Shown piece after piece: positions 35,501 through 47,050 of a stretch of DNA of 64,000 nucleotides; within the stretch, counting starts at the first letter, position 1, and every line of letters begins with the position of its first letter. The translations under genes were made by a program, and so were the position numbers. Under the pieces are notes generated by a model. That model worked only from the letters and a program-made list of their open reading frames with translations. It did not search any database and had not been told where the DNA came from. The stretch lies in contig JAQFVV010000018.1 of NCBI GenBank assembly GCA_028023455.1, positions 5,855,800 to 5,919,799 on the forward strand. Direction: 5' to 3'. This DNA comes from Epiperipatus broadwayi. Lineage: Eukaryota; Onychophora; Udeonychophora; Euonychophora; Peripatidae.

Positions 35501-36742
35501 TCAGATTTATAGTTTTAGAGAATCAAGAAGTGCTAAAGACAATATATTTGTTTTTGGGCAGATATAAAAAAAAATATGAGCAAAAGTATAATATTTTGTT
35601 TTTATATATTTGGTCAATATTTGTAGTAGTTTTATTACTGACTCAATATGTGAACTTGGCATCTAAATATTTGTTTTTATTTGAATCTGTACCATATAGT
35701 GATGCACAAATCTGCTGTTGTCAATAGAAATAAAATTTTATTTAAGTATTTGAAATAACTTTACATTAGTAACAAGCAATTATGTTATATGGCCTGCATT
35801 TTTTTTCTCACAAAACTATTTAAAAAGATACATTTAATATTAATTTTGATAATATGTTTTATTACTGAATTCAATCTCATTTAAAATAGATGATATTTTT
35901 GGTTACTGAATTTTCTGTTAATTATATAGTTAAGAAGCAAAGCAAAATTTCTGAATTATCAATTAATTTTAAACAACTTTTACCTTCTCATCTTAGCAAA
36001 AGCGCCATCTGCCCTCAAGATAAAATGTTCTCAATGAGAATTTTATTTCCTATCTAAATTGTAGTTTTTAAGTTTATTGCAGAAATCAATGGCATTAGAA
36101 ATGATTTTTAATAACTCACATAATATTTTATAAAAAAGATTATGTTCAATATATCTCACACTTGTCAACATAGGATTTGCTGTCTCTTGAAATGTATTTA
36201 TTAATTTGTGTTATGAATCTCCTTGATTTAAATTTTTGATGAAGGCCAATTTTCTCTGAATACTGACAACTTTTTTTTGCTTGTACTATCATTTTATGCA
36301 TAGTATATATAAAAATATATATATATACAGTAATAAAAAAAATCAAAGTTATGTATATGAGATAATCTTATATTTGCAAATGATTAATTTTATCTGAAAG
36401 TATAAAGTGATATTTCATTGTAACAGTTATTTAATTTTACCTATCAATTTATTAAGACTTCAGTTATAAAATGTCTTTGAAATAATTTTTATAACATAAA
36501 CAGAATTTACCAATTTGCCTATACCCTGAAAATTACACTCAAGTTCACAATAAAATACTTTTACTTAGAAAGTTTATTACTCTCTGTTTAACTGTATATG
36601 ATTGATCCAATGAAGATATTCATTCCTTTATAATAGTAGATGCAATACAATCACATCCAACAAGCTGAAAAAAATATTTATGGATTTATAATCTTATAAA
36701 CATCACATGATCACCAATTCTTATGCTTGCTCTTAACTGTTA
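32533..36742. other. AT-rich non-coding stretch
   Basis: About 4.2 kb with no recognisable gene. The open frames (for example 35187-35396 minus and 35491-35727 plus) are rich in Phe, Ile, Leu and Lys and match nothing I know. A poly-T/poly-A junction lies near 33330-33350. Confidence 0.55.
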
Positions 36743-36799
36743 TTAAAACAGGCATGGACTGAGTGGCAATATATAGAGAGAGAGTTTTGCCTGTTTTAA
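36743..36799. repeat. Short perfect hairpin (12-bp arms)
   Basis: TTAAAACAGGCA (36743-36754) is exactly reverse-complementary to TGCCTGTTTTAA (36788-36799), with a 33-nt loop containing a GA run. Function unknown; possibly a relic of a larger inverted repeat. Confidence 0.6.
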
Positions 36800-38379
36800 C
36801 TAACTTATAATCTTGCCATTGTATTTTCAAAATTTTATGAAACATTTTCAAATAAGTAATTTCTAATGCTGTTCATGTAACTATTGAGAACAGGTTCATA
36901 TCTTATTCCTATATGATAAATTTTGCAGAACAACATCCCCATAACAACTAATTTATTTGAAATAATTATGTTATTATGATGAAACCTATCCTTTTACTTA
37001 TAAAATGCACATGTTAGAAATTAGAGTCAATACTATATAAAAGTTCATTGTTCTATCTAAATGAATACCAAACTATAAAAATTAATCCATATTCTTAAGT
37101 TGATAAGCCATCATTGATTGATGAAATTAAAGCATTTATAGATTATTTTCAAAATATTAATAACGTTTTGTAGTGCTTCCCTTAAATTAGTAAAAATAGT
37201 GTAGCATATTTGATTCAAATCAGCAAAATTAGTTCAAATTAAAAGACTTACTATCAATCTATATTTCACATAACAATACTGTAAAATGTTTTAAAAACTA
37301 CGGACATAAAAATGGAAACAAAGTTGGAATTAGCATCCATTTCATTTTAATACCAATCTTCATTTCAGTGTTTCAGATTTTTTATTATTAGCAATAAGAC
37401 TTCTTTCACATCATTATAGCCACAACTTTATAACATGAATTTCCTTAGACTACAAGTTATTTTCAACAGTGATTAAAAGGAGTCAAATGCTTGAACAACT
37501 CGATAATAAATATAAAAACTGCATTTTTGCTTTTGGCACATTTTTCCTGCAACCACCTAGCATTAAAAACTGTCTATAATGCTTCTTGATTGTCTACAAT
37601 TATTTGGTGACCATTTATATATTACTAGAAGCATGCTATTTTTATAAATTGGAGGCATTTTTCTATATTCATGACATAATTTTATGGGCCATACATTATT
37701 AAAAAATTCTCTAGTTAAAACTATTTTAAAACTTTTGCATGTGTGCCACCAAAACTTATAATTTTTTTTTCTTCATTATTATTTTTAAGATTACATAGAC
37801 AGACATCTCTGACCAAATATAAATTAATCAACTGAATGAATATATTATTAAAACTATTCCTTCAAATTTTTGGATTATTGTTTAATTCCTATATTATCAT
37901 GTTATTATATAAGTGCTTTATTAATAGGAGTATATTATTTTTTAGGACAATATATTACTTTCTATAAATAAAGAAAAATAAATTAAAGTGATTATGCACA
38001 TAAATAATTCTATCTTCTTTGCAATTTTAATCCACTCATTTTAAAGATTTATTGCCAGTCATTGAATTTCTGCTTTTAAATGCCCATATTGCTTGCAAAA
38101 CTGTATATCCATTTTCAAAGCAGAGAATGTCACATTTCTTTTTAATCAGGTCACTAATAACAGTAAGAACTTGTCTTTTTTGATGAATCCAAAAATAATT
38201 TCTCATATACACATTTTTAAAGCAAATTCGATCAGGTCTTATTGATATAACAACCTTAAAAATCAGAAAACAATTTTAACTGATGAACTTTTTAACATAA
38301 GTAATAATTGCCTTTAGGAAAAAAATATCAAATTTCCTACCAATATATTTTGGATAAACCTATAGTTTAATGCAACTAT
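36800..38379. other. Non-coding stretch
   Basis: No gene is recognised. The part nearest 38.0-38.38 kb may be a further, unreadable remnant of the LINE that follows. Confidence 0.5.
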
Positions 38380-39130
38380 CATTTTAATCTTAAAATGTAA
38401 CCTATGTGATCCATCCATCATTTTAATTATAAAATGTAATATATGATTTATGCAACTATCATTTTAGTCTTAAAATGAACTCTATGATCTATCCAACAAA
38501 CTGTTCCTATTAAAGCTCATTTTGATTATGTAACAATTTTTTTTTTTCTAACAAACAGGCTCATTTATAAAAATTTCTCCTAATAAAGTATTAAGAGTAG
38601 TCAATGTATGTGCAGGGAAAAATTCAATAAAAACAGATTATTAGTCTAGTCCACAGAGCCAGTATCATTATTTCTAATGACTCAGGTCCATAGTTTATCA
38701 TTATTATCACTATATAAATTAAAATCTCTAAAAAAGAAAATTTCAGTCTTTTATTAGTATTATAATAACACTATTCAATGACAAATAAAAGCTTTCTTTT
38801 ACTGAATTTTCCTTAATTGAATATTAAAACATGTGCTAATAATATGGACACAGGTTCCATTACATAAACAATTTTTAATATTATTTGCCTATCCAATTAA
38901 GTTTCTTTTCTCTGCAAGATGATCATGACAACCCTTTAGCTGCAAGTATTTTTTTATGTTTAGGTCCTGAAGGATCCATATCAAACAGCTTTGCCTATCC
39001 AGTTAAACTTCTTTTCTATGCAAAATGAGTTTCACTAATAACAAGTATATCTGACTTAAAATCATGACAGCTTTGCAGCAGCAAGTATTTTCTTATATTC
39101 AGATCGTGAAGAATTCATATCAGTTTAATT
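38380..39130 (-). pseudogene. LINE endonuclease fragment with internal duplications
   Basis: Minus-strand EEP pieces: a SDILVISETHF-type segment (about 39010-39050), a decayed GDFN followed by W, VI and NLFLLNF (about 38610-38740), and the terminal CWIDHRVHFKTK (CWIDHR at 38481-38498). This is the same protein type as at 44.74-45.62 kb. Two coding blocks are locally duplicated: the N-terminal block (38886-38992 with 38993-39127) and the C-terminal block (38371-38500, about 2-3 units). Inactive. Confidence 0.62.
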
Positions 39131-41160
39131 ACACATTGTATGTGCCAATTTTTTTTTTTTTTAAAAAACTACAATTCCAATTCCACAATTACCTAATATT
39201 TTGCCAGTATTGATAATTATTTTCTAAATTTTACACAAATAATTCATCAAACATACTGATTTAGTCAGATTTTGTGAAACAGCCATCATACACCTAAGAT
39301 TTTTAAATTTTGTGACAGGTACAGCTTTAAATTAGTGCCCAACATCTGCTGAATAAGATTTCTGTCTTAGTTGCAAAGCCATTCACTATTGATTGCTTAC
39401 TCTCTATAATTGCAATAAATAAATAAAAGATTGATGTTTAAGACGTGTGTGGTATTAAAACAAAAACGAATTTACAAAAGTAAAATTTATTAATGTGCTT
39501 CCTGAATTGATTAATAATTTCCAAAGCTAACGGAAAAAATATTTCAATATTAAATAAATGCCAATTTTTTTAAACAAATTGTTTTGTTAAACCATAAGCC
39601 TCCAAAAATAATTATTTTTGTAATGAGTTTTTTGAATTAATTAAATTGTTTTGGAAAATAATTAAGATACTTATAAAATTTACTTTAATCTATTAAAAAA
39701 AAATGGATTAATTAACTACATAACAGTGGTCAATTTATATGCCAGAATATAATAAAGGTGCAGGAAGGGGGATAATTTTTTTTTTTAACACCAACAAAAG
39801 ACATCACAAGATCTTTTGAATTTGTTGAATTGAAAAACTTAAAAAACAGTGAAAAATGTTCCATTGGACATCGTGACCTAGAGGATCTGTCCCTGAAAAT
39901 TAAGATAATAGATTAGGGAATTTGGGACAGTTGATTTTGCCACTATGGCCACAACCATATATATTTAGTCTGCATAATATTAATCATATAATAAAATGAA
40001 ACTAATGATTGATATATATATATTGAAATTATAAAAAATGTTGGAGATCGATTTATATTTATTGTAAATATTATATTATCCTTATATTATTATTCAAAGT
40101 AGTTTGTACCCAGTGATTTATTAATTTATATGAATTTGTTCTAGCATTTTGTATCTTACCATTTATAAACATTAAATTAGTCTAAACTTCTTCATATATT
40201 CGATTGTTAAACAAATCTGTTGAGGAGTAAAATAATAGCAATTGAGACAATCAACAAAGTGGTAATTACTCATCAATTATCAAAATAGGAATTACAAATT
40301 TGAATTTTGATTTCCTACAAAATTATGGAATCAATTAGGCAGATGTGCATAGCAGAATTGTTATGCAGGTAATTAAAGCCTGGAAATGTAATTATACAAT
40401 CAATACTTAATTTAAAGTTGATTAATCACATGAGAAACTCATTATGACATACATATTTGAAGCTGGTATGATGTAAAAAGTAAAATAATAAGAAATTGTA
40501 GGAGATACAATTAGATAAACCCAACTTGTTATTCATAGTTAACTCTCATATCTAACAGTTGAATTCTGGATCTATGAGGAAAAATATTATAAACATATAC
40601 ACTGCATAATAAATAGAATACAATTTGCATATATGGGCCCAAAAGATTTTAATCCTTCATGGTTTATTATATAGGAAAAGCGTCCTGCTCCATTCTAGAT
40701 TTGAGCACCAGATCATGATAAAATGTAGACAACTGTCCGGGAAAATCATTCAAGTTTATCACAGTGAGAATTGGCCTTTATTTTCCAATCATATACTTAT
40801 GTACCATAATTACCAACATTGAGAATATCAAATAATATTTAAGAAGTAATGAAATTTTTTTTCTTTAGCGTAATTAACTTATGTACTACATTAAGATATT
40901 TAAAAATTCTCAAAGATTATTTATCGATTGTCTTTGTGAAGAAAACCTTGTCCATTATTTGTTCATTTTCACAATCAAACCAGTTTGAAATATTCCAGTA
41001 TAATGGGGATTAACAACTAACTTTTAGATACAGAAAATTTAATTAAAAATCAGGTTTTCTTTTCCCATTTTGTTACTCACATTTTCCCGAATTTCCTAGC
41101 TATAATATAATGCTGCATTGCATTAACATTTTTAATCAGATCGTAGAGATTACTCAACCA
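39131..41160. other. Non-coding stretch
   Basis: No gene is recognised. A less AT-rich patch at about 40620-40770 has a 65-codon plus-strand frame with no known domain. Confidence 0.55.
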
Positions 41161-41357
41161 CAGTTTTTTAAATTCGCAAAGAGCCACGGGAAAAAACTAC
41201 TGACGTCACAAGTCGTATCCTGGAAGTTACTGCCAGCTGCTTTAAAGGGGCATATGTAGAACTATTTTTGTGACCTCTTCTCTTTTTTTTTTTTTTCCGT
41301 TTTTTTTTTTTTTAATTTTCTGAAGGTGATTAATTCATCTTAAAAAAAAAAAAAAGT
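41161..41357 (+). promoter_or_regulatory. Candidate promoter with CRE palindrome
   Basis: CpG becomes frequent abruptly. TGACGTCA, the perfect cAMP-response element bound by CREB/ATF factors, lies at 41201-41208. Unlike its flanks, the surrounding sequence (GAGCCACGGG, AAGTCGTATCC, GCCAGCTGC) is GC-balanced. Long poly-T tracts (41281-41313) and a poly-A tract follow, then a start codon at 41358. No TATA box is evident. This looks like a CpG-type promoter for a rightward gene. Confidence 0.5.
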
Positions 41358-41437
41358 ATGACGTTTAGTTTTAAATCGAAAGTGATTCCCTTTTGTAAAC
41401 ATGCTTGCGTTTATGAGGACAAATCTCATTTAACACC
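41358..41437 (+). CDS. Candidate first coding exon of an unidentified gene
   Basis: ATG at 41358 opens a frame of 26 codons plus 2 nt, including FKSKVIPFCKHACVYEDKSH, and ends at a consensus 5' splice site (CACC then GTAAGTAA) at 41438. The codons include Cys, His, Val and Pro and several CpGs, unlike the Ile/Asn/Lys/Phe-rich chance frames around it. It sits about 150 bp downstream of the CRE palindrome. Two later splice-bounded segments (57501-57521 and 58369 onwards) continue the frame without a stop. I do not recognise the protein. The alternative is a non-coding first exon. Confidence 0.4.
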
Positions 41438-42899
41438 GTAAGTAATTCATCCATGTTTTCTCTATTTGATAGTATTATATGTAATGTAGATTTAATCCAA
41501 GTTGTTTTACTGTGTGTGTGTTTTAGCGACTTTTAAAGAATGATTAAATATTTTAACGATTTTGCTATTTATGTGGTGGTATTTTTAGAATGGATGAAAA
41601 AAAAGCTAAAAAAACATGCTTCAGGAATTTATAATACAGTCAAGTGCGCTTTAGTATAATCAATTTTAAGATGTTATGGGGAAAAAAACTGAGAAAAATT
41701 GTATCTCGTTGAATTTCTAAACAATTAATTTGTTTGAAATCTCTTATTTAAAATATTGAACGTTTGTTATTGTGAGCCTTATCTGGTTAGTTGAAATTGT
41801 AAACATTGCCTGGATAGTCTTACCGCTGACTTGTTTTCCTATTTTATATTCTGCAATTAAAACCGAAATGTGGTGACAATATTTACATATTTTGATCTTT
41901 TTTTTTCTTATCCTGGAACATTAGAAATTGAAAAAAAAAACTATACTTATTGAAGGTTGGTTTGCTAGGTAACTTGAAATATATATTTTTATTTGAAATA
42001 TATTTGAAAGTTAATATATTTTTAATTAAATGTGCTGTAATCGTATTTGACGACGTATTCTGTATTACTCATCTATAATCTTTTCGTGACTTAATGACGT
42101 AAGGTTTACTATAAATGTTTCTCTTAAAAAAAAAAAAAAAAAACATTGTTAGAAAGGGAAATTATAAATTTTCAGTTATAATGTAATAATTATTAGAAAG
42201 TTTTCTGGTTGCCCTAAACAATTAAAATTTTGTTTAGAGGTGAGATTAGTAATTTCGATAACTTTGATTCTTAATCGAGAGAGCAAAAATCGAGTTAGTG
42301 GCGTAATGAAGTGGGACTGTATTGTGTGTGTATTTGATTTTGGTTCTTGAACATCACTTGACTTTCCTCCAAACTATTGTTCTTATGCTAATTAAGATGA
42401 ATTGATTTATTAAGATAGTTAGTTTATATATATAACTTAGGGAATGAGAGCTAAATAAGTAACGCCTTTCCGTACCAGCTTTTCTCATGTTGTAGAACAG
42501 ATCACCTTTGAAATATAATATATTATTTGTTGATAACTGAGAGCAATGTAAAATATTTTTTCTTTCACTATATTTATCTTATCTAATAACGTATAGAATT
42601 TCATAACTGTATTTTTTATTCTATTTAAAACTTTAAATGATAATTATGCTTCTAAATATACACCTTGATAATATTTAAATACAAGTATATTATATATACT
42701 TTTAAGCTAGATTTAATTAGAGGAGTTTGAACCCCTGTAAGTAACAAAAATTAAAAAAAGGTACTGAGAATAAATTACATTTATATGTTTAGAGAACATT
42801 TATATTTATAATAATATGACAAAAGATCAGTTTAATATTATTGTTCATTATTTGCCAAAAAGTATTATTTTAAATAAATTCCTACTCATTAGATCTTAC
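41438..42899. other. Putative intron start, moderately CpG-bearing
   Basis: No coding sequence is recognised. CpG stays more frequent than average to about 42.5 kb (for example GACGACGTATT near 42050 and TGACGTAAGG near 42095), suggesting the unmethylated promoter domain extends this far. A run of about 18 A residues starts near 42126. A 16-nt segment at 42721-42736 lies between AG and GTAAGT but breaks the upstream frame. Confidence 0.45.
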
Positions 42900-43510
42900 A
42901 CTTCAACAACATTACATTGATTATGAGACATAGAGTTTTGTGTTTGTATTTTAATATGACATAGTTTGAAGAGTGATCTTTCACATAAAGTAAACATTGT
43001 TGCCAAATAGAATCTATATTCTAACAGATTAGTAATACAGTTGGAAACATAATGAATAAAATTAATCATAGAATTAAACTTGATTGGAGTGCTTTTGATA
43101 GAAATAACAATATTAAAAGGAAATATGTCTATGTGTTTGAAAAGGAAGGTTTTTAATAAATATCAGTTCTTATGAATCTAATACTTAAGCACTTCACAGA
43201 AGAGCAATATAGAGATATCAGACTATCCAATAAAGTAGGGAGAGACATATGTTAGGAGTAAAAGAAGGGATCGAAAACAAAATGCATGGATAAACAAACA
43301 AACAGATATTATTGACATCATTAAAAGAATTAAAGAGACTGAAGTGAAGTTGAGATGAAATCTTAAACTGAATCCCCAAATATTGTAAAAGATTTAGAAT
43401 GAGACCAATGAGTTGGTTGGATGAAATAATAAAGTTTGCTAGTAAGATGTGAAATTAGAAATAGAAGAAACTGGACTAAACTTTAAAGACCTTCATCTTT
43501 CAATAAATTA
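42900..43510 (+). pseudogene. RTE-like LINE, C-terminal fragment
   Basis: Plus-strand pieces NIMNKINHRIKLDWSAF (about 43045-43100), NIKRKYVYVFEKEGF (about 43110-43155) and KYCKRFRMRPMSWLDEI (about 43380-43430) match, in order, the region after the RT palm and the C-terminal tail of RTE-type LINEs. The same segments are seen at 55.0-55.4 kb. A strongly 5'-truncated, inactive copy. Confidence 0.65.
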
Positions 43511-44739
43511 ATAATAGTTGAAAATGTTGATGATAATGACATTGGATAAATTTACCATAATTCAGAATGTTCTATTGATACTAACAAAATTGGAAAGGCA
43601 TTCAAAATTGCTACTCTATATTATTTTAATATTAGTCAAGATTTTCTCAAATTATATTTTTTGACTAAATATGTGTATATTAATTTATCATTACATTGAT
43701 ACACATAAAAAGATATAGTTCACTAAATGAATCAATATAGTACCCTGATGAATGTGACTACTGTTTTCTTTTGTTTTTCTTAAGTTAATCATTTTGAGTT
43801 TTATGAATTTTATTTTATTTTTTTTTAGAAAATGGCATTTGAAAAATAAAAAAGTGAAAACACTTTAAAATAAACTTTTTAAATTATGTTTTGATGAAGT
43901 ATTATGAAAGATAAACATTAATTGCTGAATGTGAATAACAAAATATTGTCCAAGAAGTTTCTTGGGAAAAAGCAAAGAGAAAAAACTAATCATTAATTAC
44001 TTATTTAAATTATAAAGATGTTGAGTGTTGTGCTTAAGCTATCGATGGACTTTATAGGTAGTGGATAGTGAAATGATCTTCAGATATGAAAATCAAAGGT
44101 GCCAACCAATAGCCTCTTACTGCTTTGTAGAATAAGATATTCATTCATCAAAGGCTGGGTATTGTTTTTGATGCAGTCATTTTTATCTTCCGCTTTCTCT
44201 TCTTCAGTAACTTAAATTAATATAGGGCCTGTTTCATCATGAGCCTCTCATGATTGTGTGTTCGTGCAACCACATCTCCATTCTTTAACTACACGCACAG
44301 CATTTATAATTCCAACTTGCTCTCCCACCCACCCACTAATTTTTTTTAAGCTCAAGTCATCAAGAATTAAGAAAATAATGGGGCAGGTTCAGTAGACTGA
44401 CGATTCTTAGTTGCAATACTAAAATCACTAATGAGTCTGTTTGGAACTGGATTTGAGACAGAAATCCAGTTGGTAAAAATTGTATGTTTAAATAGCTATA
44501 TTTAGGGATGATCATGCCTTCTATGGAAATTTAAGCAACCTAGAAAATATAATCTAAAAATGGCCTCTCACAAGCAGTCTGGTTAGATAGTCATGTTTGT
44601 AAATTGCTCATTACAGTAATAGAAATAATAATATCAGCAGCATGGTAAAACAGGAGTATAAATTAATTATTTTCCTAAAAAGAAGTACATGGATTGTGTG
44701 ACTTATTTGATATAAAATCTTCAATATGAAAATGAAAGA
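43511..44739. other. Non-coding stretch
   Basis: No gene is recognised. A pyrimidine-rich patch at 44240-44340 has no readable domain. Confidence 0.5.
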
Positions 44740-45620
44740 CTGTATAGTGACTAAGAAATTGTTAAGATTTAGGATGGATATAACTGCTCTTAGTAAAACA
44801 TCTTCCAGAGGAAGGAAGTTTAATGGAACAAGTGGATGACTACATATATTTTAGAAATGGCAGATAAATCAATGAAAGGAAAATGTAAGGTCTAATTAAG
44901 TATTTTCTATTGTCGGAATTTATCATATCAATGAAAGGCTTGACTTACTCAATGATATTCATGCTCATTTTATTAGTGGTTTGGTATCAACTTTGATTTA
45001 GAGAAAGAATACCTTTGTTGCTTGCTAGACAACATTATAGAAATACCATTAAAAAGTGAATTTTTTTATCTTGGAGACTTTAATGCATATGTTAATACAA
45101 ATAGTAGATTTTAGCCAAAAGTTATTGGAAATAATGGTGCTGCACATTCAAATGGTCTGATATTATTGAATTTTTGCACAAGATTAACTATGAGAAACAT
45201 TCTGTTTAGGCAGAAAAAACACTAAAAAGGAACATGGATGCATCCGTATTCAAAACAGTGACATTTAATAGATTATATTACAGTTACGAACCAGAATACA
45301 AGAGAAGTAGGTATTACATGAACACTTTCAAGCATTGATTGTTACAGATCATACATAAAGTGCACTTTGAAATTGGAATGATAGATGCATTAAACAGAAC
45401 ATCTTATTCCAAATATATTCACAAGAAAATTGATGTTTGTTCTTTAGAAATATCTGTACATATTAAATTTCAGTAGCTATTAAATAATAAAATTGCTAAT
45501 TTGGACCTCCAGGGTTGGTATATTACACTGAAGCATATAATTCTCTTAGTATTATTATGGATTCAAGTAAATCTATCCTTGGATTGACTAAAAAGAAGAA
45601 CATGATTTCATAAAGACTTG
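44740..45620 (+). pseudogene. LINE endonuclease (EEP) domain, decayed
   Basis: The plus-strand order is DITALSKT (about 44780), a GYTYFWK-like segment (about 44845), INERLDLLNDIH (about 44930), a GDFNA motif at 45073-45087, then ILFRQKK, GTWMHP, HLIDYITVTNQ (about 45262-45290) and a degraded terminal region (about 45335). This is the endonuclease half of a non-LTR retrotransposon annotated in many invertebrates as craniofacial-development-protein-2-like. Frameshifts and stops are present. Same protein type as the minus-strand relic at 38.4-39.1 kb. Confidence 0.72.
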
Positions 45621-46328
45621 GCAACCAAGATTATCTGATTAGTATTGCCTAATTTATATTTATAATTTTATCTATAACTGGAATTCAGTAAATAATTTTT
45701 AGATTATTGCAAAAAAAATTAAAAGGCAGTTCCTTTTTTTATTATCCAAAATATGTCCAAAAAAGATTAAGAGAGTGGATGCTATAAGATTTATATTCAG
45801 CAAATGAATTATATTTTTTAATTTGTTTTTTGACACTGGTAATTTGTATTTATGTTAATCACTGTCATTTGGGAATTGCAGTTTCTAATAACCAGGTAAT
45901 TCTCAAGCAAATATAATATATCACAATTAGTTTTATTTATTTTTAATAAAATTCAATATTTATTAATAAATATTTTACCATTTTCTTTTCAAGTATGGCC
46001 CTTTAATTTCAATATATATATAAAAACAAATTAACACTTTTTTTCTTTCAAATCTTGTTTTATTTTAGAAATGTTTGTAATACACTGTCTAGTTTTATCA
46101 TTTCCAAGGATAAATATGAATTAAACAATTATAAGTAAAGTCAGCAATAATTTCATAAAATTTTGATTTTTAAAATTCTTTCAAAATTAGTTATGGTTTA
46201 TACAGTCAGATCAAGTTCTTCACAATTGATGAAGATAAGTAATAGACTTAATCATGTCTTTTAGTTGAATAATCTTTCAATGTTTATGTCATTCTTTGCT
46301 AATATTGTAAATTTTAAGTTAACTTTAT
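45621..46328. other. Non-coding stretch
   Basis: Nothing is recognised. Confidence 0.5.
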
Positions 46329-46520
46329 TATCTTTTCTTAAGTAAATAAGCATTTATTTTTATATCGCCATGTGTACAATTATATTACATTCAAAGATCA
46401 GCCTTTCAAGGTAATTGCACATGCGTCTTTGCAAGTATTCATTTATTATTTAACACTCGCAAAGACACATGTGCAATTAGCTTGAAAGGCTGATCTTTGA
46501 ATGTAATATCTTTTCTTAAG
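46329..46520. mobile_element. Hairpin insertion flanked by 14-bp direct repeats
   Basis: TATCTTTTCTTAAG occurs at 46329-46342 and again at 46507-46520, bracketing about 164 bp. Most of that is a 55-bp-arm hairpin (46382-46436 with 46455-46509, loop about 18 nt), with only a few mismatches. CAAAGATCAGCCTTTCAAG pairs with CTTGAAAGGCTGATCTTTG. The direct repeats look like a target duplication of retroposition length. The hairpin overlaps the second repeat by 3 nt. Confidence 0.7.
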
Positions 46521-46799
46521 AAAAAGTTCATGTTTACCAAAAATTATAATTATTTCAATAATTTTTTATAACATATTTCATCAATATTTATATTCCTGAT
46601 TATGTGTTTTAGAAAAATTTATTTTCAAACATTATCATTTAGTTAATGATATGATGAAAAATGACTCAGCTATATATTCTTGTGATAATAATTTAAAACT
46701 ATATTTTTTTAATCATTGAAACTTATATTCAATTTGTTGGTAAATTGAGAAAATTGAGGTTCTGCAGAATACCACAATTATTGCAGTCAATTATTGCCG

Positions 46800-47050
46800 T
46801 CATCCAATTTTAATTGTTAAATGTTTTTAGAAAAATTCAAACTTCATTTAAACTTTCAAATGCATTCAATTGTTAATAATAACAATGCACAGGTTAATAT
46901 ATAGCAATGGTTTGAATGGTATTCTCTTTTTTACAAGTATAGCTGGCCTGAGTAGTTATAATATTAGCATGGGAACTAAACTAATGACTTTTAGATTCAT
47001 GAATAGAATTAAACTAATGATTTTTAAATTATTCTATCAAAAGGAACAAT
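46800..47050 (-). repeat. Penelope-associated terminal repeat, solo relic
   Basis: Read on +, it shares the order AGAAAAATTCAAACTTCATT, TTGTTAATAATAAC, ACAGGTTAATA, TTTTAGATTCATGAAT and AATTATTCTATCAAAAGG with the left arm at 31259-31581. It includes a decayed version of the tRNA-like module at its inner edge. No GIY-YIG fragment is attached. Confidence 0.6.

Noticed and set aside
35491-35727. 78-codon open frame on the plus strand
   Set aside because: Hydrophobic, Phe/Leu/Tyr-rich low-complexity product, as expected from T-rich DNA. No homology recognised.
42721-42736. 16-nt segment between AG and GTAAGT, possible microexon
   Set aside because: Joined to the 41.36-kb exon it gives an immediate in-frame stop.
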